Below the pieces are notes generated by a model, which worked only from the letters and a program-made list of their open reading frames with translations, did not search any database and was not told where the DNA came from. Source: Alkaliphilus serpentinus (GTDB taxonomy: Bacteria; Bacillota; Clostridia; Peptostreptococcales; Natronincolaceae). From it: DNA of 34,501 bases. Positions 1-7,287 of this stretch are shown here, in pieces. The translations under genes and the position numbers were made by a program. The stretch spans positions 1 through 34,501 of the forward strand of contig NZ_WBZB01000007.1 of the NCBI RefSeq assembly GCF_009017255.1. The letters are read 5' to 3'. Each line of letters starts with the position of its first letter. Within the stretch, counting starts at the first letter, position 1.

Positions 1-664
1 AATAGCTTCCACCGTTTCTTCTTTCTACTGTTTTCCCTTCATCAATGATATAGTATCTCTCACCTACAGCGCAGGCTAAGTTGAAGTTTTGCTCAACCAA
101 CAATACCGTAGTATGCTTTCTAATTTCCTGTAAGGCTTTGGCTAGCCTCTCAATAACTACAGGAGCTAAGCCCTTGCTGGGCTCATCAATCAAAATAATC
201 CTATTTTCATTTATTAAGGCCCTGGCGATGGAAAGCATCTGTCGTTGTCCACCACTCAAGGTTTTAGATAAGCGCTTGTAGGCAATCTTTAAGTCTGGAA
301 AAAGGTCTAGAATATAATCCTTTCTATCTAAGGTTTCCTTATCTTCCTTCCACATTGCAATTTTAAGATTTTCTTCTATAGTAAGCTCATCAAAAACCCC
401 ATAATCCTCTGGACAATATCCAATACCTTCCTTAGCAATATCATAGGTAGGTCTTCCAACCAAGGATTTGCCCCCAAGTTCAATTTTCCCACTTCTAGTA
501 TGAACCAAGCCCATTATAGTCCTTAGTAGAGTGGTTTTTCCAGCACCATTTCTACCCAAGATTACAACGGCTTCTCCCTCGTTAACTTCCATAGATACCC
601 CTTGAAGGATGGTATATAATCCAATATAGGAAACTAAATCATCAATCTTTAGTAGATTCTTCAT
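1..664 (-). CDS. livF: ABC transporter ATP-binding protein, LivF type (3' end cut by window edge)
   Basis: ATPase subunit of a branched-chain amino acid (HAAT family) importer, acting on the inner face of the membrane. Reading left from the ATG at 662-664 gives about 221 codons: Walker A GRNGAGKT (residues 37-44), signature LSGGQ (136-140), Walker B ILIDEP (157-162) and an H-loop region in which Gln replaces His (VEQNFNLA), as is normal for LivF. The family is about 235 aa, so only the last few residues lie outside. The start overlaps the end of livG by 23 nt, with AGGAGG 12 nt upstream inside livG, indicating translational coupling. No permease gene (livH/livM) sits between the binding protein and the ATPases, so the permeases should lie further left or elsewhere. 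The substrate cannot be read from the ATPase. Confidence 0.9.
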   Translation of the reverse strand, partial: MKNLLKIDDLVSYIGLYTILQGVSMEVNEGEAVVILGRNGAGKTTLLRTIMGLVHTRSGKIELGGKSLVGRPTYDIAKEGIGYCPEDYGVFDELTIEENLKIAMWKEDKETLDRKDYILDLFPDLKIAYKRLSKTLSGGQRQMLSIARALINENRIILIDEPSKGLAPVVIERLAKALQEIRKHTTVLLVEQNFNLACAVGERYYIIDEGKTVERRNGGSY

Positions 665-1418
665 CTAATATCCCTCCTCCTAAGTAGGCAGCTAATACAT
701 CGGGATTTTGAGAAACCTCTTCTGGATCTCCTTCCACCAACAAGCCTCCATTTACCAAAATTATAAGCTTATCCGATAGCTGCTTGACCATATCCATTTT
801 GTGCTCAATAAGAATGATTGTGGTTCCACTTTCCTTTGTTTTATTTAAAATATCAATCATAGTTGGAACCTCTTCTATTGCCATTCCAGCAGTGGGTTCA
901 TCTAATAATAAAACCTCTGGCTCAAGGGCCAATACCATACCTAGCTCTAGCTTACGCTGCTCTCCATGACTCAATTGACTGGCAAGCTGATTCTTCTTAT
1001 CCTTCAGAAGAACCCTTTCTAATATTTCATCGGTCTTTTCATTCAGCTTAGAAAACCTTCTATGATTGGTGAATATCTTATATCCAATATCTTCGTGGGC
1101 CTGCATTGCAAGCCTTACGTTTTCATAGGTGGTTAGGGTGGGAAAAACATTTGTTAGCTGAAAAGATCTTCCCATCCCCATTTTCACCCTTTGGATTGGG
1201 GACAGACGAGTAATGTCTGTCCCCTTAAAGAATAGTTTTCCTTCAGTTGGTTCTAAAAGACCACTTATTAAATTAAAAAGAGTTGTTTTGCCAGCTCCAT
1301 TAGGACCAAGGATTGTTGTAAACAAACCCTTCTCAAGGGACAAGCTTACATTGTTCACTGCTTTATGGGCACCAAAGCTAATGGTAAGGTTTTCTGTTCT
1401 AATTAAAGCTTCAGCCAT
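642..1418 (-). CDS. livG: ABC transporter ATP-binding protein, LivG type
   Basis: Second ATPase of the same amino-acid importer. Counted from the chosen start, it has Walker A GPNGAGKT (about 38-45), signature LSHGEQ (about 149-154), Walker B VLLLDEP and the H-loop IEHKMD; LSHGEQ and IEHKM are typical of LivG. Two in-frame ATGs exist (1425-1427 and 1416-1418). AGGAAAGG abuts the first with no spacing but sits 9 nt from the second, so I place the start at 1418 (258 aa, family about 255). It lies 35 nt after the binding-protein gene and overlaps livF, forming one operon under the sigma-54 promoter at 2741-2757. A 10-bp perfect inverted repeat lies inside the gene at 1198-1224. Confidence 0.93.
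   Translation of the reverse strand: MAEALIRTENLTISFGAHKAVNNVSLSLEKGLFTTILGPNGAGKTTLFNLISGLLEPTEGKLFFKGTDITRLSPIQRVKMGMGRSFQLTNVFPTLTTYENVRLAMQAHEDIGYKIFTNHRRFSKLNEKTDEILERVLLKDKKNQLASQLSHGEQRKLELGMVLALEPEVLLLDEPTAGMAIEEVPTMIDILNKTKESGTTIILIEHKMDMVKQLSDKLIILVNGGLLVEGDPEEVSQNPDVLAAYLGGGILDEESTKD
1198..1224. repeat. Inverted repeat inside livG
   Basis: GGGGACAGAC (1198-1207) and its exact complement GTCTGTCCCC (1215-1224) flank a 7-nt loop. It encodes the stretch around GTDITRLSP in LivG, where the family normally has GxDITxLxP, so the protein is not disturbed. The arms resemble the GC-rich GGGGAC hairpins seen between genes here (6404-6446). It may be coincidence or a repeat tolerated inside a gene. 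Confidence 0.6.
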
Positions 1419-1453
1419 TATATACATCCTTTCCTATAAGCTGTAATCGTTAT

Positions 1454-2689
1454 TTATCTCTTTGCATCAGCAGGTACAGCAATGGGAGGTGCAACCTCTT
1501 CAGCCGGTATTACTCTTATTAAGGTTGGTACTACATGATCTACTCCTTCAACCTCTTCTAGCTTAATTTCAAACAGTGGCTGCATTGCTTGATGATCTTC
1601 TTCTCTAAACCAACGCTTACCTGTTGGACTATCAAATTCCATGCCCCTAAGGGTTTCAATTAACTTTTCGGTATCTGTATCCCCCTCTGTCTTCTCAAGG
1701 GCTGTTACAAGGGCCATCGCAGATGCCATACCTCCAGAAGTAAAGATATCTGGTGGGCTATTGTATTTTTCTTGATGCTTTTCAACTAACCACTTGTTTA
1801 CTGGATTATCAGCTACGCCGTGGTAATATACAGTAAATCCATGCATTCCCACTAGGTCAGTCATCATCTTTAATGCTGCAATTTCAGGTGCTCCTGTGGT
1901 AATTTCAATTCCTTCAGATTGTAAGTCTAATTCCATTAACTGACCCCATGGGTTATTAGCTCCTGCCCAAATAACAAATAGGTAGTCAGGCTTTTCTTCT
2001 CTAATTCTTAATATAAATGGTGTAAAATCAGTTGTGTCGGCTGGTGGGAATTCTTGTGCAATTAATTCTCCACCCTTAGCTGCAATAGCATCAACAAAAG
2101 GTGCCACTCCAGCATGTCCAAAGGCACTATCAGGAGCTAGTGTAGCTACCTTAGCACCGGGCTTTTTATGGGTGATAACCGCTGCCATAGCGTTGGCATC
2201 TTGGGCAGTGTTTCTACCAGTACGGAATATGTATCTATTCCAGTTGGCACCAGTTAAGAAGTCAGCAGCAGCTGGCTCTATCATAAGAATCTTTTCATAT
2301 TCTTCTGCCAAGCCTAGTAATGCAGCTGCATCAGCGGATGAAGCAGGTCCAACTAAAAGATCAACCTTATCTTCGTCTAAAAGCTTTAAAGCTCTTTCTC
2401 TAGCAACATCCGGTACAGTTGTTGTATCTTCCCATATAACTTCAATTTTTCTTCCAGCAACCTCCATGGTACCATCAGTTGCATATTCTAAGCCTAGCAT
2501 AAAGCCACGCTGCATTTGAGTACCATAATCCTGTAGAACACCACTTAAAGAGGTTAATCCACCAATTTTGATTGGATCCTTTGTGTCACCAGCTGTGTCG
2601 CCGTTGCTTTCTTTACTGCTACAGCCAGAAACTAAAGATACAATCCCTAGCATAATTACCAATAATAACGATATAGCTTTTCTTTTCAA
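1454..2689 (-). CDS. livK: Amino-acid ABC transporter substrate-binding lipoprotein (LivK/Leu-Ile-Val-binding type)
   Basis: Extracellular binding component of the importer. It has a lipoprotein signal peptide (KRK, hydrophobic core, lipobox LVSGC with Cys23), then a Ser/Asp/Gly-rich linker, then a type-1 periplasmic-binding fold starting IKIGGLTSLSG; 411 aa is the usual length. The start codon is TTG at 2687-2689, with AGGGGG about 9 nt upstream. It is first in a minus-strand operon with livG and livF. The leader from the predicted sigma-54 start is about 40 nt. The family binds Leu/Ile/Val but also amides, urea and other small polar compounds; the true ligand is not determinable here. The neighbouring lysine-fermentation genes make an amino acid likely (inference). 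Confidence 0.92.
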   Translation of the reverse strand: MKRKAISLLLVIMLGIVSLVSGCSSKESNGDTAGDTKDPIKIGGLTSLSGVLQDYGTQMQRGFMLGLEYATDGTMEVAGRKIEVIWEDTTTVPDVARERALKLLDEDKVDLLVGPASSADAAALLGLAEEYEKILMIEPAAADFLTGANWNRYIFRTGRNTAQDANAMAAVITHKKPGAKVATLAPDSAFGHAGVAPFVDAIAAKGGELIAQEFPPADTTDFTPFILRIREEKPDYLFVIWAGANNPWGQLMELDLQSEGIEITTGAPEIAALKMMTDLVGMHGFTVYYHGVADNPVNKWLVEKHQEKYNSPPDIFTSGGMASAMALVTALEKTEGDTDTEKLIETLRGMEFDSPTGKRWFREEDHQAMQPLFEIKLEEVEGVDHVVPTLIRVIPAEEVAPPIAVPADAKR

Positions 2690-2740
2690 AACGTTTTCCC
2701 CCTTAAAATTCTTATTTTAGTTCCATGCAAAACTATTAAA

Positions 2741-2757
2741 CGCAAACAGTATGCCAA
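2741..2757 (-). promoter_or_regulatory. Sigma-54 (-24/-12) promoter of the liv operon
   Basis: On the minus strand the site reads TTGGCATACTGTTTGCG. It matches the sigma-54 consensus TGGCAC-N5-TTGC, with the GG and GC doublets exactly 12 nt apart. The predicted start is near 2730, about 40 nt before the TTG of livK. An enhancer-binding activator is encoded immediately upstream and enhancer-like repeats lie 150-330 nt upstream, which fits a sigma-54 system. Confidence 0.8.
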
Positions 2758-2906
2758 CTTTTTTATTTCTTTGATAGAAGTATAATTTTTTAAGTTTTTT
2801 GACTTAAATCGTTGAATCCTAAATATTCATAATATAAAGAGAAATACATTAAGTCATGAGTAATTTTTAAGTGAGGCTGTTTAACTTTCAGAAATATGGT
2901 TAAATT

Positions 2907-2945
2907 GTGTATTCATTTCATACACCATGTTTGTTTTTCATACAA
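2907..2945. promoter_or_regulatory. Two adjacent operator-like inverted repeats (putative activator enhancer sites)
   Basis: 2907-2925 is a perfect GTGTAT-N7-ATACAC. 2927-2945 is a weaker copy (ATGTTT-N7-ATACAA) with a similar T-rich spacer ending in TTTC. Their centres are 20 bp apart, close to two helical turns, and 165-185 bp upstream of the -24 element. A third copy lies at 3056-3074. Position and repetition suggest the binding site of the Fis-type HTH of the sigma-54 regulator. Confidence 0.65.
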
Positions 2946-2984
2946 TCAGCAATAAACCGAACTTCTGAATATTTCTTCCTTTAC

Positions 2985-3026
2985 TAAAAAACACTGATTT
3001 TAGAGTATCATCTAAAATTCAGTGTT
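2985..3026 (-). terminator. Rho-independent terminator of the sigma-54 regulator gene
   Basis: Arms 2990-3004 and 3011-3026 pair over about 15 bp (one bulged A) around a 6-nt loop. In the minus transcript they are followed by a run of six U. It lies about 40 nt past the stop of the regulator, separating it from the liv operon. Confidence 0.85.
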
Positions 3027-3055
3027 CTTATTTAAAGGTTAATCACCTAAATAAA

Positions 3056-3074
3056 GTGTATAGTTTTCATACAT
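3056..3074. promoter_or_regulatory. Third operator-like inverted repeat, overlapping the regulator stop codon
   Basis: GTGTAT-N7-ATACAT, the same arms and same spacing as the site at 2907-2925, with the similar spacer AGTTTTC. It overlaps the TGA (3067-3069) and last codons of the regulator gene. It is about 310 bp upstream of the liv -24 element, a usual distance for an enhancer. Confidence 0.6.
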
Positions 3075-4491
3075 TAATCTTATATTTTTCCATTTTATCA
3101 TAAAGGCTAGATCTCGAAATCCCCAGTTGCTCTGAGGTCTTTAGCTTATTACCCTTATTAAGCCTCAAGACTTTAACAATGGCTTCCCTTTCTACCTCCT
3201 CCACAAGGTCACTGAGCTTTTGAATAGGTCCGGATTTAGCAACGACAGATTCCCTTCTAAATAAGTATTGGGGTAAATGCATTGCTAAAATTTCTCCCTC
3301 TTCTACTAGGTTCATTGCCCTTTCCAAGACATTCTCTAGTTCTCTAACATTCCCTGGCCAGCTGTATCCCTTTAGAATATCAACGGCTTCCTTTGATATC
3401 CTCTTTACATATAGCCCCAGCTTATTTGATAGCTTTTCGATTAGGTTGTTGGTTAAAATCTCAATGTCCTCCAATCGATCCCGTAAGGGGGGCACTTCTA
3501 AAGACATAACATTTAACCTATAATATAGGTCTTCTCTAAAATCACCCTCATCTACTAATTGTTTTAAATTTTTGTTGGTGGCAGCAATGATTCTAACATC
3601 AATCTTAACTGGATTAGTAGCACCAACCCGTTCAATTTCTTTTTCTTGTAAAACCCGCAAAAGCTTTACCTGCATCTTCATGGGCATGTCGCCTATTTCA
3701 TCTAAAAAGATACTCCCTTGGTGGGCCAATTGAAACTTTCCGATTTTCCCACCCTTTTTGGCTCCTGTAAAGGCTCCCTCTTCGTAGCCAAATAACTCAG
3801 ATTCAAGAAGATCTTGAGGGATAGCCCCGCAATTTACTTTGACAAAGGGATGGTGACTTCTTTTGCTGTCATTATGTATAGCATTGGCAAACAGCTCCTT
3901 CCCCGTCCCACTTTCCCCGGTAATTAATACCGTCGATCCGGTTTTAGATGCCTTCCTTCCAAACTCCTTAGCCTGGGCCATCTTCTTACTTTTGCCAATA
4001 ATATTATCCCAGCTAAATTGGGCTCCCTGTATTTGCTTTAAGATTTGTTTATAGTGCTTTATTTCTGTTTGCAACAGCTTATTTTTTACAATAATATTTT
4101 GAAACTCTTCAATATTATCAAATAACACCATGCCGAAGCCATAGAGCACATCGTCATCGTCATTTAAAATAGGAATTCTATGGACAATTGCTGTATGACC
4201 ATTGGCAAAGGTATGCTTCCAAGCAATTTCGGCTTTCTTCGTCTTCATAACTAATGGAAATCTGGAATTGGGGTTTATTTCTATAACATACTTGCCTATG
4301 GCCTCCTCTTTAGTCACCTCCAGAAAATTACAAAATTGATCATTAATCATTAATATTCGAGTTTCTTTATCAACCAATATCATAGATACTGGAATTGGAT
4401 CAAAAATTTTATTAAACCATTCAATGGTATTACCATCAATAATAAGAATTTTCGACTTAATCTCACTAATAATACCTTCTCCACCCTTCAT
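3067..4491 (-). CDS. Sigma-54-dependent transcriptional regulator (PAS, AAA+, Fis-type HTH)
   Basis: Bacterial enhancer-binding protein, 474 aa. A PAS sensor domain covers about residues 24-130 ([17 protein letters not shown]). The AAA+ domain spans about 160-390, with Walker A GESGTGKE (192-199), the sigma-54 contact loop GAFTGA (239-244) and Walker B IFLDEIGD (261-268). A C-terminal Fis-like HTH ends [18 protein letters not shown]. There is no receiver domain, so it probably senses a small ligand or redox state through PAS. The ATG follows AGGGGGG by 8 nt. It lies directly upstream of the liv operon, which has a sigma-54 promoter and repeated operators, so it is the likely activator of amino-acid uptake. 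Its own promoter appears to be sigma-A with an extended -10 (4514-4522). Confidence 0.93.
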   Translation of the reverse strand: MKGGEGIISEIKSKILIIDGNTIEWFNKIFDPIPVSMILVDKETRILMINDQFCNFLEVTKEEAIGKYVIEINPNSRFPLVMKTKKAEIAWKHTFANGHTAIVHRIPILNDDDDVLYGFGMVLFDNIEEFQNIIVKNKLLQTEIKHYKQILKQIQGAQFSWDNIIGKSKKMAQAKEFGRKASKTGSTVLITGESGTGKELFANAIHNDSKRSHHPFVKVNCGAIPQDLLESELFGYEEGAFTGAKKGGKIGKFQLAHQGSIFLDEIGDMPMKMQVKLLRVLQEKEIERVGATNPVKIDVRIIAATNKNLKQLVDEGDFREDLYYRLNVMSLEVPPLRDRLEDIEILTNNLIEKLSNKLGLYVKRISKEAVDILKGYSWPGNVRELENVLERAMNLVEEGEILAMHLPQYLFRRESVVAKSGPIQKLSDLVEEVEREAIVKVLRLNKGNKLKTSEQLGISRSSLYDKMEKYKINV

Positions 4492-4513
4492 GAATGCACC
4501 CCCCCTAAGAAAT

Positions 4514-4522
4514 ATTATAGCA
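4514..4522 (-). promoter_or_regulatory. Extended -10 sigma-A promoter of the regulator gene
   Basis: On the minus strand TGCTATAAT gives an extended -10 (TGnTATAAT). TTCATT 18 nt upstream is a poor -35. Transcription would start near 4507, about 15 nt before the ATG at 4491. Confidence 0.5.
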
Positions 4523-4527
4523 TATAT

Positions 4528-4585
4528 AAGAATTAAGAATGAAGAGTTAAGAATGGATGAAGAATGAAGAATATAAAAACACTAG
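4528..4585. repeat. AT-rich dispersed repeat, AAGAATGAAGA-type units
   Basis: Tandem imperfect units such as TTAAGAATGAAGA recur three to four times between the transaldolase and the sigma-54 regulator. The same word family appears at 5329-5360, 11420-11447 and, as its complement, 11615-11640. No coding potential is seen. Confidence 0.6.
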
Positions 4586-4621
4586 AAAAAAAAATGAGAA
4601 ATATAAAATTATTAACAATAG

Positions 4622-4652
4622 TAAAAAGCATGATGGATAGTTACCATCATGC
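4622..4652 (-). terminator. Rho-independent terminator of the transaldolase gene
   Basis: Perfect 9-bp stem: GCATGATGG (4628-4636) pairs with CCATCATGC (4644-4652) around a 7-nt loop. In the minus transcript it is followed by UUUUU. It begins 6 nt past the stop codon. Confidence 0.9.
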
Positions 4653-4657
4653 CTTCA

Positions 4658-5305
4658 CTATTTTTTGCTTATTTTCTCGTGATCCTTTAAAAACTTTTCT
4701 ATCCCTGCATCCGTTAAAGGGTGTTTAACCATTTGCTTAAATACACTATAGGGTATTGTGGCTATATCTGCACCTGACTTAGCAGCGTCAATAACATGAA
4801 GGTTATGCCTTATGCTGGCAGCCAAAACCTCTGTGGGTATACCATGGCGGGCGAAAATTTCTCCTATATCTCTTATAAGCTGCATTCCTTCTTGTCCAAC
4901 ATCATCTAGTCTCCCTAAAAAGGGACTCACAAAGGTTGCACCTGCCTTAGCAGCCAGGAGTGCCTGAGAGGCAGAAAATACTAAGGTAACATTTGTTTTG
5001 ATGCCCATTTGAGTTAGTTCCTTTACAGCCTTTAGGCCCTCGTCGGTCATAGGAATTTTTATAACCACATTTTTGTGTATTTGGGCAAGCTCCTTAGCCT
5101 CCTGAACCATTTCTTTTCCGATTAAACTAATTACCTCGGCACTTATGGGCCCATCAACTAAATCGGTTATTTCCTTTATAACCTCCTTAAGGTCTCTACC
5201 CTCCTTGGCAATTAAAGAGGGGTTTGTTGTTACACCATCCAGTATTCCCCATTGAGAAATTTCTCGAATTTCTTCTATATTGGCGGTATCAATAAAAATC
5301 TTCAT
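4658..5305 (-). CDS. tal: Small-type transaldolase / fructose-6-phosphate aldolase family
   Basis: Class I aldolase of the short (about 215 aa) transaldolase subfamily, an alpha/beta barrel of the non-oxidative pentose phosphate pathway in the cytoplasm. Visible landmarks are [10 protein letters not shown] with Asp6, [10 protein letters not shown] with Asn28, the Schiff-base lysine in VVIKIPMT (Lys83), and the [19 protein letters not shown] and SPFLGRLDD segments. The length of 215 aa is standard. The ATG follows GGAGGTCAAT. It is flanked by a terminator and a repeat region and looks monocistronic. Whether it acts as transaldolase or fructose-6-phosphate aldolase cannot be settled by eye; transaldolase is the commoner activity in clostridia. 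Confidence 0.9.
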   Translation of the reverse strand: MKIFIDTANIEEIREISQWGILDGVTTNPSLIAKEGRDLKEVIKEITDLVDGPISAEVISLIGKEMVQEAKELAQIHKNVVIKIPMTDEGLKAVKELTQMGIKTNVTLVFSASQALLAAKAGATFVSPFLGRLDDVGQEGMQLIRDIGEIFARHGIPTEVLAASIRHNLHVIDAAKSGADIATIPYSVFKQMVKHPLTDAGIEKFLKDHEKISKK

Positions 5306-5320
5306 ATTGACCTCCTTTCA

Positions 5321-5484
5321 AAAATTCAAATTACGAATGTAGAATCAAGAATGTAGAATTGTAAGTAGATATCCCAACTCCTGATTGGTGTTAGGCCCTT
5401 AGCTAGGAAGTTGACATGAAATTTCAAAACATTGCTAACAAATTTCTTCCTCAATTCAACATTCAAGATTTAACATTCAACATT
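5321..5484. repeat. AT-rich element with 32-bp inverted arms
   Basis: Left arm 5329-5360 and right arm 5453-5484 are complementary at 24 of 32 positions. Both are made of GAATGTAGAAT/GAATGTTGAAT-like units. Inside, AGGAA...GAAATTT and AAATTTCTTCCT (about 5405-5451) form a second nested pair. It fills most of the 215-bp gap between the transaldolase and kce. No reading frame is supported. Confidence 0.65.
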
Positions 5485-5520
5485 GGCCTGATTTAATTTT
5501 TTATTTTGAAGAAGCTTCTA

Positions 5521-6336
5521 TTATTTCTTCAATCCAAGTATTTCCCTAGCCTCATCCGGGGTAGCGATATCCCTACCCATTTCTTTGGCTATTCTCACAA
5601 TTCTTGCTACTAGTTGTGCATTAGACTCTGCCAATTGCCCTTTGTTATAGTAGACATTATCTTCAAAACCTACCCTTACATGTCCTCCTAATATTATAGC
5701 CATAACAGCCAAGGGCAATTCATATCTACCTATACCCGCCACAGTCCAAGTTGAATCACTGGGAATTGACCGAACCATATGTAGTAGATCTTCTGGGGTA
5801 GCAGGACAAGCCCCTGGGACCCCTAGCACGAAATCAAAATGTAGCGGCCTTTCAACCAATCCTCGTTTGACTAGCTTCATTGCATTTTCAATCATTCCCC
5901 GTTCAAAAATTTCAAGCTCTGGTTTTACACCTAATTCCTTCATCCTACGAGCAAATTTCTTCATATATTCCTCTGTATTCATAAATACATCTGGACCAAA
6001 ATTGCAGGTTCCACAACTTAGGGTTGCCATCTCAGGCTTTAATTCCACAGGCTGTAATCTTTCCTCTGGGCTGTGCCATACAGCTCCACCTGTTGAGGGC
6101 TGAAAGATTACATTACACTTAGCTTCAATTTTTTCTTTTATTTCCTTATATACATCATAGGATTGAGTAGGCTTACCCTCTCCGTCCCTTGCATGAACAT
6201 GGACCATTGCAGCTCCAGCCTGATAGCATTCATAAGCTTCATTAGCGATCTCATCTGGTGTTAACGGTAAGTTGGGCTGTTGCTCTCTAGTTACCTCTGC
6301 TCCGGTTAATGCAGCTGTGATTATTAGCTTTTCCAT
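5521..6336 (-). CDS. kce: 3-keto-5-aminohexanoate cleavage enzyme (BKACE/DUF849 family)
   Basis: Zn-dependent beta-keto acid cleavage enzyme. In lysine fermentation it converts 3-keto-5-aminohexanoate plus acetyl-CoA to acetoacetate and 3-aminobutyryl-CoA. The start MEKLIITAALTGAEVTREQQPNLP is characteristic. Metal ligands sit in MVHVHARD (His46, His48), and the family segments QPSTGGA and GNxxVGFEDN-like GHVRVGFEDN are present; 271 aa is normal. It is cotranscribed with kal just upstream, whose product deaminates 3-aminobutyryl-CoA, which supports Kce over other BKACE specificities. The other pathway genes (kamA, kamDE, kdd, CoA transferase) are not in the window. Confidence 0.88.
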   Translation of the reverse strand: MEKLIITAALTGAEVTREQQPNLPLTPDEIANEAYECYQAGAAMVHVHARDGEGKPTQSYDVYKEIKEKIEAKCNVIFQPSTGGAVWHSPEERLQPVELKPEMATLSCGTCNFGPDVFMNTEEYMKKFARRMKELGVKPELEIFERGMIENAMKLVKRGLVERPLHFDFVLGVPGACPATPEDLLHMVRSIPSDSTWTVAGIGRYELPLAVMAIILGGHVRVGFEDNVYYNKGQLAESNAQLVARIVRIAKEMGRDIATPDEAREILGLKK

Positions 6337-6403
6337 CCTTCTACATCCTTTCTAAACCATAATAATAAAGCTGTATTTATAACTAAATTCTTAGTTTGAT
6401 ACG

Positions 6404-6446
6404 ACACAGGGGAACCGTCCCCCTGTGTTATTGTCCCCCTGTGTTA
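6404..6446 (-). repeat. GACGGTTC-loop hairpin repeat between kal and kce, with a partial tandem copy
   Basis: ACACAGGGG (6404-6412) pairs with CCCCTGTGT (6420-6428); in the kal-kce transcript the 7-nt loop region reads GACGGTT. A second copy of AACACAGGGGGAC lies directly upstream and supplies the kal stop codon (TAA, 6444-6446). Related hairpins are at 13306-13330 and 14114-14140. It may moderate expression between kal and kce or stabilise the RNA; there is no U-run, so it is not a classical terminator. Confidence 0.7.
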
Positions 6447-6827
6447 CTTGTTCCTTTGTTTTGCCTTTGGTACCATACAGGTTCCCACAGCTTTACATAC
6501 TATTATTGGTTCTTCTAAAACATCACAAGCCGATTCATTAATGTCTGGTCTTGGCACAATTACCTTTCTCGCTTCAAAAACCATTTTGCGGGAGGAATTT
6601 CCTACATTTATAATCTCTCCCTCCGCTTCAATATAATCTCCAGCGTATACTGGTGCTTTAAATTCTACACTCTCATAGGCCACGAATAATCCTTCATCTC
6701 CATCCTGCCTAATAAGGAGCTCTGTTGCGACATCTCCAAACAGCTGAAGCATTTTTGCTCCATCAACCAGATTACCGCCGTAGTGGGCGTCATGAAGACT
6801 CATCCTTACACGAATTAATGCTTTCAT
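6444..6827 (-). CDS. kal: 3-aminobutyryl-CoA ammonia-lyase
   Basis: Hot-dog-fold enzyme of lysine fermentation that removes ammonia from L-3-aminobutyryl-CoA to give crotonyl-CoA. The sequence [24 protein letters not shown] followed by [20 protein letters not shown] is the family signature, and the length (127 aa) fits. An earlier ATG at 6834-6836 is only 1 nt from AGGAGG. The ATG at 6825-6827 is 10 nt from it and matches the family start, so I use 6827. It is first in a two-gene operon with kce. A GC-rich hairpin repeat provides the stop codon. The divergent neighbour is a sodium:amino-acid symporter. Confidence 0.88.
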   Translation of the reverse strand: MKALIRVRMSLHDAHYGGNLVDGAKMLQLFGDVATELLIRQDGDEGLFVAYESVEFKAPVYAGDYIEAEGEIINVGNSSRKMVFEARKVIVPRPDINESACDVLEEPIIVCKAVGTCMVPKAKQRNK

Positions 6828-7055
6828 CAAATACATACCTCCTACTTAATGTTTATGATAATTTTGCTAACATTATTATATCCCTTTAGCTGCTTTCTTT
6901 CATGGTATATATTCTATATAAGTTTTAAAAACCCTTCCTTATAAATTAAGCCTTATATGTATAAAAAATACTATATATCACGATTAATCTATTTATTAAA
7001 AATGCTATTTTGTTTCCATCTAGTGGCATTTGTCAGAATGTTAAAAAAATAACAC

Positions 7056-7084
7056 TTGCATACTGAGCTATTCAATTGTATAAT
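7056..7084 (+). promoter_or_regulatory. Sigma-A promoter of the NSS transporter gene
   Basis: TTGCAT (7056-7061), 17-nt spacer, TATAAT (7079-7084). Transcription would start near 7091, giving a leader of almost 200 nt. It lies in the 451-bp divergent gap between kal and the transporter; I found no convincing promoter for kal there. Confidence 0.8.
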
Positions 7085-7093
7085 TATGAAATA

Positions 7094-7120
7094 TAAATAT
7101 TAGAATTATTCTAATATTTA
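7094..7120. promoter_or_regulatory. Perfect 27-bp palindrome at the transcription start of the NSS gene
   Basis: Arms of 13 bp (7094-7106 and 7108-7120; each half TAAATATTAGAAT or its complement) flank a single central T. It begins 10 bp after the -10 box, an ideal place for a repressor operator. In RNA it would be an A/U-rich hairpin at the extreme 5' end. Confidence 0.7.
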
Positions 7121-7130
7121 GAACAATTAT

Positions 7131-7208
7131 AACTCATAGGCAGAGATCAAGATTTTAAGCTTGAAATTATGATGATACTTTAATTTATTTATGATCTTGC
7201 TATGGGTT
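7131..7208 (+). ncRNA. Structured 5' leader of the NSS transporter mRNA (possible cis-regulatory RNA)
   Basis: AACTCATAGGCAGAGATCA (7131-7149) can pair with TGATCTTGCTATGGGTT (7192-7208), giving about 16 pairs with two bulges and a G-U. They enclose 42 nt that include a small TCAAG/CTTGA hairpin (7147-7164). It does not match the lysine, glycine, T-box, SAM or purine riboswitch cores I know. About 75 nt of unpaired leader follow before the AAGGAGG and ATG. Confidence 0.45.
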
Positions 7209-7287
7209 ACCATGTTACAGGAGGTGGTTCGTTTAACAGAAGCTTCTATGTTAAAACTAGAACTTATATTAATTAAGGAGGTTAACT

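Noticed and set aside
2034-2519. 161-codon open frame on the plus strand inside livK
   Set aside because: It is antisense to a clear lipoprotein gene, has no ribosome binding site and no recognisable domain.
7002-7018. Sigma-54 promoter for kal-kce on the minus strand
   Set aside because: GG and GC are 12 nt apart (TGGAAACAAAATAGCAT), but the C residues of TGGCAC and the TT of TTGC are missing; it is too weak in such AT-rich DNA.
7091-7287. Lysine, glycine or T-box riboswitch in the NSS leader
   Set aside because: None of the conserved core words I know (for example the T-box TGGNACCGCG) is present, and the length is short for a lysine element.
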